From contig NZ_MSXW01000061.1 in NCBI RefSeq assembly GCF_001945445.1, positions 441,346-505,345 on the forward strand: a DNA stretch of 64,000 nucleotides. Reading direction: 5' to 3'. Under the pieces are notes generated by a model, which was not told the DNA's origin, searched no databases, and saw nothing but the letters and a program-made list of their open reading frames with translations. Shown in pieces: positions 1-7,809 of the stretch. A program made the translations under genes and the position numbers. This DNA comes from Pseudomonas sp. PA27(2017) (lineage in GTDB: Bacteria > Pseudomonadota > Gammaproteobacteria > Pseudomonadales > Pseudomonadaceae). Position 1 is the first letter of the stretch; each line of letters opens with the position of its first letter.

Positions 1-699
1 GTGATCGGCCCGGCCCGAGCTCTGGTAGGCGGGCAGCAGGTGGTCAACCGCGACGCATTTCTACAGCGCTTGCAGGGTCTGCCGTTCGGTGATTCGGCCG
101 AGAGCGGTATTCGTCGCGGCGAGCGCTTCTATCACCGTGACCTGGATTTCACCCTGGCATTCGCCAAGGGCTGGAGCATCGTCAACCAGCCGCAGCAACT
201 GATCGGCCAATCGCCGGACAAACAGGTGCTCGTCGCCATGACCCTGGAAGACAACCCGCGCGGTCTCGACGCCGCAACCCTGATCGAGCAGCGCATCGGC
301 GGTCGGCGCCTGCTTGGTGGCGAGGCGCTGCAGCAGGCCGGGCTGCAGGGTTATACCGGACTGATCGAGGGCAACGTACCGCGCCGGGTGGCGGCGATTC
401 TCAAAGGCGACAAAGCCTACCTGTTCGTCGGTGCGGTCAAGGGTCGCGCCGCCAGCGCCACGGAAGATGCCCAGATGCTCGCCGCGATCGGCAGTTTCCG
501 ACCGCTGCAGGCGGCCGAGCGCAAGCTGGCCGAGCCGCTGAGGTTGCAACTGGTTCGCGTGGCGGCAGGGCAGAGCGTCCGGTCGCTGGCGGCTGTCAGC
601 GGCTTGCCGGATGACGCCGAGGCGACGCTGCGACTGCTCAACAATCTTTATCCACAGGGCGAGCCTCGCCCCGGTGATTGGTTCAAAACGGTTCGCTGA
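1..699 (+). CDS. C-terminal part of an M48-family periplasmic metalloprotease (5' end outside window)
   Basis: The frame is open from the first base, so the gene is cut by the window edge. What is left is about 232 residues without the HExxH zinc site, which in this family lies in the N-terminal half. The visible part holds the region after the catalytic domain and ends in a short module with the form LRLLNNLYPQGEPRPGDWFK, typical of the tail of BepA/YfgC-like proteases. P. aeruginosa has such a protease immediately before malic enzyme, as here. The family acts in the periplasm on outer-membrane protein quality control. Family assignment rests mainly on the tail and on synteny, so it is an inference. 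Confidence 0.6.
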   Translation: MIGPARALVGGQQVVNRDAFLQRLQGLPFGDSAESGIRRGERFYHRDLDFTLAFAKGWSIVNQPQQLIGQSPDKQVLVAMTLEDNPRGLDAATLIEQRIGGRRLLGGEALQQAGLQGYTGLIEGNVPRRVAAILKGDKAYLFVGAVKGRAASATEDAQMLAAIGSFRPLQAAERKLAEPLRLQLVRVAAGQSVRSLAAVSGLPDDAEATLRLLNNLYPQGEPRPGDWFKTVR

Positions 700-801
700 G
701 GCACGTTTGCAGGCTGACTGCATAGTCTTGTGCAGGCCACCGCAGATTGCGTATCCTCGGCCGCCTGCCAGTCAATAGCCCAAAAAAGCGGAAATGCCAC
801 T

Positions 802-2070
802 ATGTCTGATCTGAAAACTGCCGCTCTCGAATACCATGAGAAGCCCCGTCCGGGTAAGTTGAGCGTCGAGCTCACCAAGCCCACCGCCACTGCCCGTGAC
901 CTGTCGCTGGCCTACAGCCCGGGTGTTGCCGAGCCAGTGCGCGAGATCGCTCGCGATCCGGAGCTCGCCTACCGTTACACCGGCAAAGGCAACCTGGTGG
1001 CAGTTATTTCCGACGGCACCGCGATCCTCGGCTTGGGCGACCTCGGCCCGCTGGCCTCCAAGCCGGTCATGGAAGGCAAAGGCGTGCTGTTCAAGCGCTT
1101 TGCCGGCGTCGACGTGTTCGACATCGAAGTCGATGCCGAAAGCCCGCAGGCCTTCATCGATACCGTCAAGCGCATCTCCATCACCTTCGGTGGCATCAAC
1201 CTGGAAGACATCAAGGCGCCCGAATGCTTCGAAATCGAGCGCGCCCTGATCGAGCAGTGCGACATCCCGGTTTTCCACGATGACCAGCACGGTACCGCGA
1301 TCGTCACCGCAGCCGGCATGCTCAACGCCCTGGAAATCGCCGGCAAGACCCTGCCGCAAGCCAAGATCGTCTGCCTGGGTGCCGGCGCTGCAGCCATCTC
1401 CTGCATGAAGCTGCTGGTGAGCATGGGCGCCAAGGTCGAGAACATCTACATGATCGACCGCAAAGGCGTGATCCACGCTGGCCGCGATGACCTGAACCAG
1501 TACAAGGCGGTGTTCGCCACCGAAACCGACAAGCGCACCCTGGATGACGCGCTGACCGGCGCTGACGTATTCGTCGGCCTGTCCGGCCCGGATCTGCTGA
1601 GCGCCGAAGGCCTCAAGCTGATGGCGCCGAACCCGATCGTGTTCGCCTGTTCGAACCCGGATCCGGAAATCAAGCCGGAGCTGGCCCACGCCACCCGCAA
1701 CGACGTGATCATGGCCACCGGTCGTTCCGACTACCCGAACCAGGTTAACAACGTATTGGGCTTCCCGTTCATCTTCCGTGGTGCGCTGGACGTTCGCGCG
1801 ACCCGCATCAACGAAGAAATGAAGATCGCTGCGGCCAACGCCCTGCGCGAGCTGGCCAAGCTGCCGGTTCCCCAGGACGTATGCGACGCCTACGGCGGTA
1901 TCAAGCTGGAGTTCGGCCGCGAGTACATCATTCCGAAGCCGATGGATGCTCGCCTGATCAACGTGGTGTGCGATGCCGTTGCCAAGGCGGCCATCGAGAG
2001 CGGCGTGGCGACCCTGCCGTATCCGAAGCACTACCCGCTGCAATCGGTCAACGACGTGTTCAAGGGCTGA
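802..2070 (+). CDS. maeB: NADP-type malic enzyme, short form (malate to pyruvate + CO2)
   Basis: The protein of 422 residues contains the malic-enzyme signature region (SLAYSPGVAEPVREI near residue 34, FHDDQHGTAIVTAAG near 155) and a Rossmann nucleotide-binding segment (VCLGAGAAAISCMKLL near 190). It makes pyruvate and reducing power from malate in the cytoplasm. It lacks the C-terminal phosphotransacetylase-like domain of the long MaeB enzymes, so it is the short form common in Pseudomonas. The frame is open further upstream, but the ATG at 802 gives the usual N-terminus (MSDLKTAALEYHEKPRPGK). A strong terminator follows directly. Confidence 0.95.
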   Translation: MSDLKTAALEYHEKPRPGKLSVELTKPTATARDLSLAYSPGVAEPVREIARDPELAYRYTGKGNLVAVISDGTAILGLGDLGPLASKPVMEGKGVLFKRFAGVDVFDIEVDAESPQAFIDTVKRISITFGGINLEDIKAPECFEIERALIEQCDIPVFHDDQHGTAIVTAAGMLNALEIAGKTLPQAKIVCLGAGAAAISCMKLLVSMGAKVENIYMIDRKGVIHAGRDDLNQYKAVFATETDKRTLDDALTGADVFVGLSGPDLLSAEGLKLMAPNPIVFACSNPDPEIKPELAHATRNDVIMATGRSDYPNQVNNVLGFPFIFRGALDVRATRINEEMKIAAANALRELAKLPVPQDVCDAYGGIKLEFGREYIIPKPMDARLINVVCDAVAKAAIESGVATLPYPKHYPLQSVNDVFKG

Positions 2071-2088
2071 GTCGTTCAGCCGGCAATG

Positions 2089-2113
2089 AAAACCCGCTTC
2101 GGCGGGTTTTTTA
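2089..2113 (+). terminator. Rho-independent terminator after maeB
   Basis: A seven-base-pair stem (AACCCGC / GCGGGTT, 2091-2097 and 2102-2108) closes a TTCG tetraloop and is followed by a T run. It lies 18 bases after the malic enzyme stop codon. Confidence 0.9.
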
Positions 2114-2230
2114 TTGGGCGCGTTTTGAGCTGTTGATGCGTGCTACAGGGTATCGCCGGCTAGAGCCTGTTCACGATCTTTATGCGCATGAAGCGACAGC
2201 TACAAGGCGGAAACAGCCACTAAGACCAAC

Positions 2231-2325
2231 CTGTGGGAGCCCCGACCTCGGGGCGAAACGATTGCAGCCTGACTGCCTATTTCGGCGGTGCCTGAGCGAT
2301 TCGCCGCGAGGTCGCGACTCCCACG
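2231..2325. repeat. Inverted pair of REP-like elements in the maeB-ponA gap
   Basis: The left unit begins TGTGGGAGCCCCGACCTCGG at 2232 and the right unit is an inverted copy ending in GACTCCCACG near 2325. The GTGGGAGC head and facing orientation are those of Pseudomonas REP doublets. The gap 2071-2402 between the convergent genes holds the maeB terminator and this doublet. I see no gene in it. Confidence 0.7.
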
Positions 2326-2402
2326 ATGGATCGGATAACGGCCGTTCCCGCCACTTTGCAGTCAACATCGACGAGCCTGGGCTGAAAGATTATGAACGGG
2401 GC

Positions 2403-4838
2403 TTAGAACAGATCGATCGGTGCGCTCTCGTCTGCCGGCAGCGGGCTGTTCGGTGCGCCCATGCCTGGGTCGAATTCGTTCATTGGCGGCGGTGAGTCTT
2501 CGCTCTTGAATAGTTCGAAATACGCGTCTAGCGTTCCTGGGGCTGCAGCACGGCCGCTGCGTGGATCGACGCGCAGGGTGAGAATGCCATCCGGCTCGGC
2601 GGGAGTATGGCTGGGCTTGTCCTTGAGCGCGGCGCCCATGTAGTTCATCCAGATCGGCAGGGCAACGGTGCCACCGTATTCATGGCGGCCGAGGCTTTCC
2701 GGCTGATCGAAACCGGCCCATACGGTGGTCACGAAATCGGCGTTGTAGCCGGAGAACCAGCTGTCCTTGGATTCGTTGGTGGTCCCAGTCTTGCCAGCCA
2801 GATCGGTGCGGCCCAGGGCCATGGCCCGGCGCCCGGTGCCGCGCTTGATCACATCCTGCAGCATGCTGGTCATGATGTAGGCGGTGCGCTCATCGAGGAT
2901 ACGCTCGGCGGCGGCCGGCTCAGGCGCGTCCGGCAGTTGCTCGGGTGCTGCCTCGGCGCTGCTCATCACGCCTTCCTCGTTGACCGGCGGCGGTACTTCG
3001 GGCTTGGCTGCATTGGGCACGCTCGGCGGGTTGGCGATGAACAACGGATCGCCATGGCGGTTGTCGATACGCTGGATCAGGTAGGGCTGAACCTTGTGGC
3101 CGCCGTTGGCGAAGGCCGTCCAGCCGGTGGCGATTTCCATCGGCGTCAGGTTGGCCGTGCCGAGTGCCAGGGACAGGTTGCGCGGCAGATCCTGGCGATT
3201 GAATCCGAAACGCTCGATGTAGTTCAGCGTGTTTTCGATGCCCATGGCCTGCAGTAGGCGGATCGACACCAGGTTGCGCGACTTGTACAGGGCCTCGCGC
3301 AAACGAATGGGGCCGAGGAAGGTATTGGTGTCGTTCTTCGGTCGCCAGACCTGATCCATGTAGTCATCGACGAACACGATCGGCGCGTCGTTGACCAGGC
3401 TGGAGGCGGTGTAGCCGTTGTCGAGCGCGGCACTGTAGATGAAGGGCTTGAAGCTCGAGCCGGGCTGGCGCTTGGCTTGTACGGCACGGTTGTAGTTGCT
3501 CTGCTCGAAGGAGAAGCCGCCGACCAGGGCGCGGATGGCGCCGTTCTGCGGGTCGAGCGAGACCAGGGCACTTTGCGCACTGGGCAGTTGCGCGAAGCGC
3601 AGGCTGCCATCGTCCTGGCGCTGCACGCGGATCAGGTCACCGATCTGCGCTACGTCCGCCGGTTGCTGCGGACGCGGCCCCAGGCTGTTGGTATTGAGGA
3701 ACGGGCGGGCCCATTTCATGCTGTCCCACGACACCGCTTCTTCGTCGCCGCGACGGGTCAGCACCAGAATGCCGCTCTTCTCGACCTGGGTGACGATCGC
3801 CGGCTCCAGGCCGCCGCGCAGGCCTTGCTTGCTCAGTTCGGTCTGCCAGGTTTCCCGGGTCATGCCGGGCAGGCGGCTTTCCGGGCCGCGATAACCGTGG
3901 CGTTGGTCGTATTCGATCAGGCCATCGCGCAGGGCCTTGTTGGCCATGACCTGCAGGTCGCTGGGTACCGTGGTGGTGACGTTGAAGCCCTGGGTGTAGG
4001 CGTCGCTGCCGTAGCGGCCGACCATTTCGGCGCGGGCCATCTCGGCCACGTAGGGTGCGGGTACTTCAGGTGTGGGCACGTGATAGCTGGCGTCCACCGG
4101 CTCGGCCAGGGCGGTTTCGTAGCGCGCCTGGTCGATACGGCCCAGGCGATACATGCGGCCGAGAATCCAGTCGCGGCGCTCTTTGGCCCGGGTCGGGTTG
4201 GTCAGCGGGTTGAAGGCCGAAGGTGCCTTGGGAAGACCGGCTATCGTCGCAAGCTGCGAGAGGCTCAAGTCTCGGATGGATTTGCCGTAATAGACTTGGG
4301 CGGCGGCCTCGATGCCGTAGGCGCGGTGACCCAGGTAGATCTTGTTGACGTACAGCTCGAGGATTTCGTTCTTGCTCAGCTCGCGCTCGATTTGCAGGGC
4401 GAGCAGAATCTCGGTGATCTTGCGCGAGAAGCTGCGCTCGCTGGTGAGGAAGAAGTTCTTCGCCACCTGCATGGTGATGGTGCTGCCGCCGGACTGAATT
4501 TGACCTGTTTTCAATAATTGCGTGGCAGCGCGCATCAGGCTCGTAAGATCAACGCCATAATGGTTTGCGAAGTTATCGTCTTCGGCAGCCAGCAACGCGC
4601 TGGTGAAGTCGGGCGGTATGTCGGCGAAGGCGATGGGCGAGCGGCGCATCTCCCCGAATTCGGCGATGAGTTTTCCGTCGCTGCTGTACACGCGAAGCGG
4701 GATCTGCAGCTCTATACTGCGCAAGGCATCGACAGAGGGTAGGGTCGGGCTCAGGTAGAGGAAGGCACCACTGACGGCGAGTACCAGCGCACAAAAAACG
4801 GCGATGACGGACCAGCAGAAAAACTTCAGCAAACGCAT
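2403..4838 (-). CDS. ponA: Penicillin-binding protein 1A, bifunctional glycosyltransferase/transpeptidase
   Basis: This class A penicillin-binding protein of 811 residues polymerises and crosslinks peptidoglycan in the periplasm. An N-terminal membrane anchor (about residues 6-30) is followed by the GT51 domain with AAEDDNFANHYG, GGSTITMQVAKNFF and NEILELYVNKIYLG. The transpeptidase domain contains SSFK, SRN and KTGTT, the three penicillin-binding motifs in the right order. The P. aeruginosa orthologue is about the same length and also stands divergent to pilM. A TTG one codon upstream is possible, but ATG at 4838 is preferred. The segment between KTGTT and the earlier motifs contains a Pro/Ala/Glu-rich insert (EVPPPVNEEG..., LPDAPEPAAAE). 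Confidence 0.96.
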   Translation of the reverse strand: MRLLKFFCWSVIAVFCALVLAVSGAFLYLSPTLPSVDALRSIELQIPLRVYSSDGKLIAEFGEMRRSPIAFADIPPDFTSALLAAEDDNFANHYGVDLTSLMRAATQLLKTGQIQSGGSTITMQVAKNFFLTSERSFSRKITEILLALQIERELSKNEILELYVNKIYLGHRAYGIEAAAQVYYGKSIRDLSLSQLATIAGLPKAPSAFNPLTNPTRAKERRDWILGRMYRLGRIDQARYETALAEPVDASYHVPTPEVPAPYVAEMARAEMVGRYGSDAYTQGFNVTTTVPSDLQVMANKALRDGLIEYDQRHGYRGPESRLPGMTRETWQTELSKQGLRGGLEPAIVTQVEKSGILVLTRRGDEEAVSWDSMKWARPFLNTNSLGPRPQQPADVAQIGDLIRVQRQDDGSLRFAQLPSAQSALVSLDPQNGAIRALVGGFSFEQSNYNRAVQAKRQPGSSFKPFIYSAALDNGYTASSLVNDAPIVFVDDYMDQVWRPKNDTNTFLGPIRLREALYKSRNLVSIRLLQAMGIENTLNYIERFGFNRQDLPRNLSLALGTANLTPMEIATGWTAFANGGHKVQPYLIQRIDNRHGDPLFIANPPSVPNAAKPEVPPPVNEEGVMSSAEAAPEQLPDAPEPAAAERILDERTAYIMTSMLQDVIKRGTGRRAMALGRTDLAGKTGTTNESKDSWFSGYNADFVTTVWAGFDQPESLGRHEYGGTVALPIWMNYMGAALKDKPSHTPAEPDGILTLRVDPRSGRAAAPGTLDAYFELFKSEDSPPPMNEFDPGMGAPNSPLPADESAPIDLF

Positions 4839-4941
4839 CAAGATTTTTGGATTTCCAGATAAAAGAATGAGTTAAGCGGAAGACAAAATGAAAAGGCAAA
4901 AGCTGATCACATTATAAGCGTTTTTTTTGCTGGGGAGCCAT

Positions 4942-4970
4942 TTGCGCTTCTGTCAAGTCTGCTATTTAAT
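4942..4970 (+). promoter_or_regulatory. Candidate sigma-70 promoter of pilMNOPQ
   Basis: A -35 hexamer TTGCGC (4942-4947) and a -10 hexamer TTTAAT (4965-4970) are separated by 17 bases in the divergent ponA/pilM gap, about 52 bases before the pilM start codon. This was assigned by eye only. Confidence 0.4.
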
Positions 4971-5022
4971 GTGGAAAAACATAAATCATCCGTAAGTTAT
5001 GGATGTGAATAGGAAATCGGTC

Positions 5023-6087
5023 GTGCTAGGGCTCTTCAGTAAAAAAGCGAATAAGCTTTTGGGGATCGATATAAGTTCGACCTCCGTCAAGCTCCTCGAA
5101 TTGAGTCGCTCAGGTAGCCGCTACAAGGTAGAGGCCTACGCTGTCGAGCCACTCCCCGCCAATGCCGTGGTCGAAAAGAACATCGCCGAACTGGAGGGTG
5201 TCGGCCAGGCCCTGTCGCGCGTTCTCGCCAAGGCCAAGACCAGCGTGCGCTCGGTTTCCGTGGCCGTTGCCGGCTCCGCGGTGATCACCAAGACCGTCGA
5301 GATGGAAGCGGGCCTGTCGGACGACGAGCTGGAGAACCAGCTCAAGCTCGAGGCCGATCAGTACATTCCTTACCCTCTTGAAGAGGTGGCGATCGACTTC
5401 GAAGTTCAGGGCATTTCGCCGCGCAACCCCGAGCGGGTCGAAGTGCTGCTTGCAGCTTGCCGCAAGGAAAACGTCGAAGTTCGCGAGGCCGCCCTGGCCC
5501 TTGCCGGCTTGACCGCCAAGGTAGTGGATGTCGAGGCCTATGCCCTCGAGCGTGCCTATGACCTGCTGGCCGAGCAACTCGGCGGCGTGCACGACGAGCT
5601 GACCGTCGCGGTCGTCGATATCGGCGCGACCATGACCACGCTCAGCGTGCTGCACAATGGTCGCACCATCTACACCCGCGAACAGCTGTTCGGTGGCCGC
5701 CAACTGACCGAGGAAATTCAGCGTCGTTACGGCCTCTCCGTCGATGAGGCCGGGCTTGCCAAGAAACAGGGCGGCCTGCCCGACGATTACGAAAGCGAAG
5801 TGCTGCAGCCGTTCAAGGACGCCTTGGTACAACAGGTGTCCCGCTCGCTGCAGTTCTTCTTCGCCGCCGGCCAGTACAACGATGTGGATTACATTCTGCT
5901 GGCTGGTGGAACCGCTTCCATCCCGGATCTCGATCGCCTCATTCAGCAGAAGATCGGTACCCAGACCCTGGTTGCCAACCCCTTCGCGGACATGGCCCTG
6001 AGCGGCAAGGTCAACGCGGGAGCGTTGGCCAGTGATGCACCGGCGCTGATGATTGCCTGCGGCCTGGCGATGAGGAGTTTCGACTGA
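5023..6087 (+). CDS. pilM: Type IV pilus inner-membrane platform protein PilM (actin-like)
   Basis: PilM is a cytoplasmic actin-like ATP-binding protein that binds the N-terminal tail of PilN and links the pilus motor to the alignment subcomplex. The protein has the FtsA/actin-like phosphate motifs LLGIDISSTSVKLLEL near the start and VAVVDIGATMTTLSV near residue 200, and LLAGGTASIPDL near 285. The GTG at 5023 is chosen because AGGA stands 8 bases upstream and the resulting 354 residues match the length I recall for P. aeruginosa PilM. An in-frame ATG at 4999 would add eight residues. Its stop overlaps the pilN start (TGATG). Confidence 0.95.
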   Translation: MLGLFSKKANKLLGIDISSTSVKLLELSRSGSRYKVEAYAVEPLPANAVVEKNIAELEGVGQALSRVLAKAKTSVRSVSVAVAGSAVITKTVEMEAGLSDDELENQLKLEADQYIPYPLEEVAIDFEVQGISPRNPERVEVLLAACRKENVEVREAALALAGLTAKVVDVEAYALERAYDLLAEQLGGVHDELTVAVVDIGATMTTLSVLHNGRTIYTREQLFGGRQLTEEIQRRYGLSVDEAGLAKKQGGLPDDYESEVLQPFKDALVQQVSRSLQFFFAAGQYNDVDYILLAGGTASIPDLDRLIQQKIGTQTLVANPFADMALSGKVNAGALASDAPALMIACGLAMRSFD

Positions 6088-6659
6088 TGGCGCGCATTAA
6101 CCTCCTTCCCTGGCGCGAGCAGCTTCGCGAAGAGCGCAAGCAGCGCTTTCTGGTGTCGCTGGGTGGTCTGCTGGTCGCCGCAGCGGCATTGATCTTCCTG
6201 GGCGACCAATACCTCAATGGTGAGATCGAGAATCAGCAGGCCCGTAACGACTTCGTGCGCAAGGAAATTGCCGTGCTCGATACCCGCATTGCGGAAATCA
6301 GCGAGCTGCGTACGCGTCGCCAGCAACTGCTGGAGCGGATGAAGATCATTCAGGACCTGCAGGGCAACCGCCCGATCATTGGCCACGTGTTCGACCAGTT
6401 GGTAAGAACGCTGCCTGATGGTGTGTATTTCACCGGGGTGAAAATGACCGACAAGACCATCGCCATCGTTGGCGCGGCCGAGTCGAACAGCCGAGTTTCC
6501 AAACTGATGCGTGATATGGATGCCTCCGACTGGCTGACCGCACCCAACCTGACCGAGGTCAAGGCGGTCACCGCTGGCGCAGTGGATCAGGCCAACACCT
6601 TCCAGCTGACCGTGCAGCAATCCAAGCCCGTCAAGGAAGAGGGGGAGGTCAAGCCATGA
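6087..6659 (+). CDS. pilN: Type IV pilus assembly protein PilN
   Basis: This bitopic inner-membrane protein has 190 residues. The conserved N-terminal peptide ARINLLPWREQLREERKQ is the PilM-binding tail, followed by one transmembrane helix (about residues 22-42) and a periplasmic coiled coil and ferredoxin-like domain. With PilO it forms the heterodimer that connects the motor platform to PilP and PilQ. It overlaps pilM by one base and pilO by four, so translation is probably coupled. Confidence 0.95.
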   Translation: MARINLLPWREQLREERKQRFLVSLGGLLVAAAALIFLGDQYLNGEIENQQARNDFVRKEIAVLDTRIAEISELRTRRQQLLERMKIIQDLQGNRPIIGHVFDQLVRTLPDGVYFTGVKMTDKTIAIVGAAESNSRVSKLMRDMDASDWLTAPNLTEVKAVTAGAVDQANTFQLTVQQSKPVKEEGEVKP

Positions 6660-7279
6660 GCCTGAATGATTCTCTGGCCAGCCTGCGCAAGGTCGACATC
6701 AACGATCTCGATCTGAACAACATCGGCTCTTGGCCCAACGCGGTCAAGGTAATCGCCGGAATTTTGGCCTTCGTGCTGGTTCTGGTACTGGGCTACAACT
6801 TTCACCTGAAGGATTTGCAGGCCACGCTGGATCAGCAGCGTCTGGACGAGCAATCCCTCAAAGAGCAGTTTTCCACCAAGGCGTTCCAGGCGGCCAACCT
6901 CGAGGCCTACCGTGAGCAGATGAAGGAAGCTGAAATTTCCTTCGGTGCTCTGCTCAAGCAACTGCCCAGCGATACCGAGGTGCCGGGTCTGCTCGAAGAC
7001 ATTACCCGTATTGGCCTGGACAGCGGTCTGGAGTTCGAGGAGATCAAGTTGCTACCGGAAGTCACGCAGCCTTTCTATATCGAACTGCCTATCCAGATTC
7101 AGGTGGTCGGCGGCTATCACGACCTGGCGACCTTCGTCAGCGGCGTCGCCAGCCAGCCGCGAATCGTCACGCTGCACGATTTCGAGTTGGTGCCGGCCGA
7201 GCAGGGCAGTACCTCCAAGCTGCGCATGAAGGTTCTTGCCAAGACCTATCGCTACAACGACAAGGGGGCACACCAATGA
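6656..7279 (+). CDS. pilO: Type IV pilus assembly protein PilO
   Basis: PilO is the partner of PilN in the periplasmic alignment complex. The 207-residue protein has a short cytoplasmic segment, a single membrane helix (about residues 30-50, VIAGILAFVLVLVLGY), a coiled coil rich in Q, E and L, and a globular C-terminal domain ending in LRMKVLAKTYRY. It starts with an ATGA overlap with pilN and ends with an ATGA overlap with pilP, so the five genes form one tight operon. Confidence 0.94.
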   Translation: MSLNDSLASLRKVDINDLDLNNIGSWPNAVKVIAGILAFVLVLVLGYNFHLKDLQATLDQQRLDEQSLKEQFSTKAFQAANLEAYREQMKEAEISFGALLKQLPSDTEVPGLLEDITRIGLDSGLEFEEIKLLPEVTQPFYIELPIQIQVVGGYHDLATFVSGVASQPRIVTLHDFELVPAEQGSTSKLRMKVLAKTYRYNDKGAHQ

Positions 7280-7794
7280 AACGTGTCCTTGTGCCTGGCC
7301 TGTTGCTGGCGACCCTGAGTGGTTGCGGCGGCGGTGACTTCAGCGACCTGCAGGCGTATATGGATGAAGTGCGGGCGCGGCCGAAGGGCCAGATTGAGCC
7401 CTTGCCGCAACCTGAACCCTACGAAAGCTTCACCTACAGTGCTGCCGCTTTGCGCAGCCCATTCCAGCCGCCCGTGAAGATCGATGTGGTCGCTCGGGCG
7501 AAAGGCAGCAAGGAAATCAAACCCGACGAAACGCGCGTGAAGCAGTTCCTCGAAGGGTTCAATATCGAGCTGTTCGAGATGGTCGGCACGCTGGCCAATG
7601 ACAATGGTTCGTTCGCTCTGGTGAGCGGTGCGGGCGGCGTACATCGCGTCAAGGTCGGGGATTACCTGGGACGCAATGAAGGCCGCATCGTCGCCATCGA
7701 CAGCGCCAAGATCGACGTGGTCGAGATCGTCCCGGACGGTGATGGCGGCTGGCTCGAGCGTCCTCGTACCCTCACTCTGAAGGAACGCTCCTGA
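7276..7794 (+). CDS. pilP: Type IV pilus lipoprotein PilP
   Basis: PilP is an inner-membrane lipoprotein that joins PilNO to the N-terminal domains of the PilQ secretin. A signal peptide ends in a lipobox LSGC, with Cys17 followed by GGG, compatible with inner-membrane retention. The middle is Pro-rich (LPQPEPYESFTYSAAALRSP), and the C-terminal part forms the beta domain with VHRVKVGDYLGRNEGRIVAI. The 172-residue length is normal for the family. Confidence 0.94.
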   Translation: MKRVLVPGLLLATLSGCGGGDFSDLQAYMDEVRARPKGQIEPLPQPEPYESFTYSAAALRSPFQPPVKIDVVARAKGSKEIKPDETRVKQFLEGFNIELFEMVGTLANDNGSFALVSGAGGVHRVKVGDYLGRNEGRIVAIDSAKIDVVEIVPDGDGGWLERPRTLTLKERS

Positions 7795-7809
7795 GGAGCG
7801 AGGTGAACC

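Noticed and set aside
1..699. Complete gene starting with GTG at position 1
   Set aside because: The GTG is simply the first in-frame codon of the window; the protein lacks the N-terminal half of its family.
2180..2368. Small open frame between maeB and ponA
   Set aside because: It runs through the REP doublet and has no family likeness.
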